The position numbers were made by a program, and so were the translations under genes. Below are positions 6,205-8,462 of a DNA stretch of 8,462 nucleotides, piece by piece (position 1 is the stretch's first letter; each line of letters begins with the position of its first letter). The stretch is from Clostridiales bacterium (GTDB taxonomy: Bacteria; Bacillota; Clostridia; Oscillospirales; Oscillospiraceae): NCBI GenBank assembly GCA_004557075.1, contig SFEX01000043.1:1-8462 (forward strand), in the 5' to 3' direction. The notes below the pieces were generated by a model. It did no database searches and was not told where the DNA came from. It saw only the letters and a list, made by a program, of their open reading frames with translations.

Positions 6205-6321
6205 AGGCGCGGTGTTAAACATTGCCGCTTCTAATTAAATGCGCGAGTGCAATAACGACTACTGCCGGTCACTATGGTCGGGCTGACGCAAAAGCGTATA
6301 TTTAAAATGTAAAAACGAATT
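6189..6321 (+). repeat. Upstream repeat module, copy B (before surface protein gene)
   Basis: It matches copy A (50-165) as described there, beginning inside the right arm of the inverted-repeat element and ending about 20 nt before the start codon. Identical blocks are at 6189-6204, 6209-6215, 6241-6252, 6276-6283, 6288-6296 and 6310-6317, with a 17-nt insertion at 6216-6232. The block CGCAAAAGCG (6287-6296) can form a small hairpin with an AAAA loop. Neither copy contains an obvious -35/-10 pair. Confidence 0.8.
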
Positions 6322-6341
6322 GAAACCCCAGGGAGGTAATG

Positions 6342-8462
6342 ATGAAAAAACGTGTACTGAGCCTTGTTCTGGCGCTGACGATGGTGCTTACGCTGCTGCC
6401 CCTTCAGGCGCTGGCGGTGACAATAAACGATGATGATGTTTTCCTGAAACAGAGTGGAAGCGGAAAATGTACGCTGACGTCGGCGGTCATGATGCTCCGC
6501 CGCCGCGCCATCATCGACGGTAACGCCGACTGGAAAAGCATAACCGAAACTACGATTTATAATGATGCATGGATGCCCAATGTTGGGCTCAATAACTCGT
6601 TCAGCTATATGGGCATGGATGTGAGCTGCGCCTATTTTTCCTCCGGCGAGAATAAAAAAGCAAAGCTTATAGAGCTGCTCGGTAAGCAGCCCGAGGGCAT
6701 CGAGATATATGACAAGGGCATTCCCCACGCCGTGCTGCTGACCGATTACGACAGCGCTACCGACACCTTCTACTGCGCAGACCCCGCCGGGGAGGCGCGC
6801 AGGATAAAGCTCTCCGAGAGCTGGAACGCCAAAAACCGCGGCGGCACGCAGGACGGCGTTATAAATAACCTGTACAAATACTGGTACATAACAAACAAAG
6901 AAGGCGGCGGCCCGGGCCTTGTGACCGTGAGCTTCAACGCAAACGGCGGCACCTGCGACACCGCAAGAGACTATGTCACCGCGAGCGGAACGCTCAGCTC
7001 CCTGCCCACGGCCACCCGCGACGGATACCGCTTCCTCGGCTGGTTCACAGCGGCCGAGGGCGGCACCAAGGTAGATACCTCGACCAAAATCACGGCCGAC
7101 ATGACCGTCTACGCCCAGTGGAAGGACGCGACCGTGCGTGGCACCTGCGGCCCGAATCTGAGCTGGAGCTATAACGAGGATATCGGCACGCTCGCCATCT
7201 CCGGCAAAGGAGAAATGACCGACTGGGTATCCGGCGCCGCACCGTGGTATGAGTACCGCGATACCATAACCCGCGTCGAGCTCGGCTCCGGCATTAAAAA
7301 TATCGGCAGCAACGCGTTCAAGGATCTCACAAAGCTCAAAGCGGTCGTCATAAAGTCCGAGCTTCAGAAGATCGGCGACAGCGCGTTTGAAAACTGCTCT
7401 GCGCTCACCTCGCTCGAGGGCATCGACGGTGTGCAGATCATCGGCGCGAGCGCGTTTAAAAACTGCGTAGCGCTTGCGGAGGTGGGCATCCCCGACGGCT
7501 GCGTGAATGTCGGCGCCTACGCCTTCAGCGGCACGGCAATAAAGAGCATCCATGTCCCGTCAAGCACGCAGATACTCGGCGAGGGCGTGTTCTCCGGCTG
7601 CACGGCGCTGAGCTATGCCGAGCTGCCTGCGGGTCTCGCGGTTTTAAAATCAAACAGCTTCTCCGGCTGCACGAGCCTTGCCGCGGCCATCTTCTACGGC
7701 GATGACAGCTACGGCGGCTCCGAGATGCGCATCGAGAGCAATGCGTTTTCCGGCTGCACAAAGCTTCAAGAGCTGAGCGTTTACAGCAGAGCCGAAAGCC
7801 TGCACATTGCGTCAAATGCCCTACGCGGCTGCGTGAATATCAAGTCCGTATCGCTCGACTGCCGCAGCCTGAGCCTCGATAACAACGCCTTCCCCTCCGG
7901 CGCGAACATAAATTACGTCATGATATCCGGCGAGTACGGCTCCGTTGCAAGCCGCGCCTTTTCCGGCGTTACCGCGACCATAGTTTACCCCCAGAACGGG
8001 ACAAAATGGAGCAACATGGTCGGCAGCAATTTCGGCGGCACCCTGACCTGGGAGGGCTATGACAACCACGTTCACGGCTATACCGCCAAGGTTACGGCGC
8101 CGACCTGCTCCGAGCAGGGCTACACCACCTATACCTGCACCGGCTGCGGCGAGAGCTTTGTCGACACCTACGTTCCCATGCTGGGACATCACTTTGAAAA
8201 CGGCGTTTGCACGCGCTGCGGAAAGGAAAATCCCTTCACAGATATCAACGCCGAGGGCAGACATAAGCCCTTCACCGACGCTATACTCTGGGCGGCCGAG
8301 CAGGGAATAACGACCGGCTACGGCGACGGCGTTTTTGCCCCTGATAAGGACTGCTCGAGAGCACAGGTCGTGACCTTCCTCTGGCGCGCAGCGGGCTCTC
8401 CCGAGCCTGAGAGCAGCGTCAATCCCTTTGACGACGTAAACGAAACCGACCAGCGCCCGTAT
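6342..8462 (+). CDS. SLH-anchored surface protein with C39-like protease and LRR domains (3' partial)
   Basis: The frame stays open for 707 codons to the window end. A signal peptide (1-25, MKKR start, cleavage after ALA) precedes a papain-like C39-type peptidase domain (about 27-185) with Gln37, nucleophile Cys43 (QSGSGKC), His129 (PHAVLL) and Asp147 (ADPAG). Then come a Flg_new/InlB-B-type repeat (194-261, NANGG through YAQWK) and a link with GTCGPNLSWSY. About ten BspA-type LRRs follow (323 to about 555, units such as SNAFSGCTKL). Next is a module with CxxC pairs C599/C602 and C623/C626 (576-629), then one complete SLH domain (630-686) and the start of another (NPFDDV, 694 on). Secreted and probably held on the cell wall by SLH domains, it may cleave peptides or proteins while the LRRs bind a partner. 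GGGAGG (6331-6336) supports ATG 6342; an ATG 3 nt earlier is out of frame. The stop lies outside the window. Confidence 0.94.
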   Translation, partial: MKKRVLSLVLALTMVLTLLPLQALAVTINDDDVFLKQSGSGKCTLTSAVMMLRRRAIIDGNADWKSITETTIYNDAWMPNVGLNNSFSYMGMDVSCAYFSSGENKKAKLIELLGKQPEGIEIYDKGIPHAVLLTDYDSATDTFYCADPAGEARRIKLSESWNAKNRGGTQDGVINNLYKYWYITNKEGGGPGLVTVSFNANGGTCDTARDYVTASGTLSSLPTATRDGYRFLGWFTAAEGGTKVDTSTKITADMTVYAQWKDATVRGTCGPNLSWSYNEDIGTLAISGKGEMTDWVSGAAPWYEYRDTITRVELGSGIKNIGSNAFKDLTKLKAVVIKSELQKIGDSAFENCSALTSLEGIDGVQIIGASAFKNCVALAEVGIPDGCVNVGAYAFSGTAIKSIHVPSSTQILGEGVFSGCTALSYAELPAGLAVLKSNSFSGCTSLAAAIFYGDDSYGGSEMRIESNAFSGCTKLQELSVYSRAESLHIASNALRGCVNIKSVSLDCRSLSLDNNAFPSGANINYVMISGEYGSVASRAFSGVTATIVYPQNGTKWSNMVGSNFGGTLTWEGYDNHVHGYTAKVTAPTCSEQGYTTYTCTGCGESFVDTYVPMLGHHFENGVCTRCGKENPFTDINAEGRHKPFTDAILWAAEQGITTGYGDGVFAPDKDCSRAQVVTFLWRAAGSPEPESSVNPFDDVNETDQRPY

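Larger units (their letters stand above)
5971..6341. other. Gene-free region before the surface protein gene
   Basis: No supported coding frame lies here. In order it holds a promoter candidate (6007-6035), a MITE-like inverted-repeat element (6073-6204), the second copy of the upstream repeat module (6189-6321) and the ribosome binding site GGGAGG (6331-6336). Confidence 0.7.

Noticed and set aside
6231..7553. Minus-strand open frame of 440 codons at the right side
   Set aside because: It lies opposite the signal peptide, protease and LRR coding sequence, has no recognisable domain, and reads through the repeat module; it exists because GC-rich codons lack stops on the other strand.

Overview
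The window looks like a chromosomal segment from a GC-rich Gram-positive anaerobe of the Clostridia, most likely an Oscillospirales/Ruminococcaceae-type gut bacterium. This is inferred from the surface protein at the right end (signal peptide, C39-like protease, Flg_new-type repeat, BspA-like LRRs, CxxC/CxxC module, SLH domains), strong AGGAGG-type ribosome binding sites, and palindromic intergenic repeats built on the GGGCGAGC/GCTCGCCC theme. No database search was possible, so the taxon is a judgement.

All supported genes lie on the + strand. Region 1-180 is an intergenic leader containing one copy of a repeated upstream module, followed by a LysR-family regulator (181-1059). A near-consensus promoter (1067-1095) and a 14-bp stem-loop (1113-1148) precede a tightly packed three-gene unit: a winged-helix regulator (1164-1661, TTG start), an ABC ATPase (1661-2374) and a 531-residue ABC permease (2367-3962). 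The overlaps at both junctions indicate one translationally coupled operon, probably a self-regulated exporter of unknown substrate.

Region 3963-4273 has no gene. It holds a perfect 13-bp hairpin, two promoter candidates and a stretch that may be a structured leader. The next gene (4274-5887) encodes an unrecognised membrane protein with two blocks of heptad LxxG repeats in its extracellular part and an Ala/Glu-rich tail. Its codon choice differs from the neighbours and suggests high expression. It ends in a strong intrinsic terminator (5935-5970).

Region 5971-6341 has no gene. It holds a promoter candidate (6007-6035), a MITE-like element with perfect 24-bp inverted arms (6073-6204), and a second copy of the same upstream module that precedes the LysR gene. 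The module ends at the ribosome binding site of a large surface protein gene (6342 to the window end, no stop reached): a signal peptide, a papain-like C39-type cysteine protease domain, a beta-grasp-like repeat, about ten BspA-type leucine-rich repeats, a double-CxxC module and at least one SLH wall-anchoring domain.

The most unusual feature is the shared upstream module (about 50-165 and 6189-6321). It keeps an ungapped 85-nt core and lies directly before the start codons of two unrelated genes. It could be a mobile repeat carrying expression signals or an uncharacterised leader RNA; the sequence alone does not decide.
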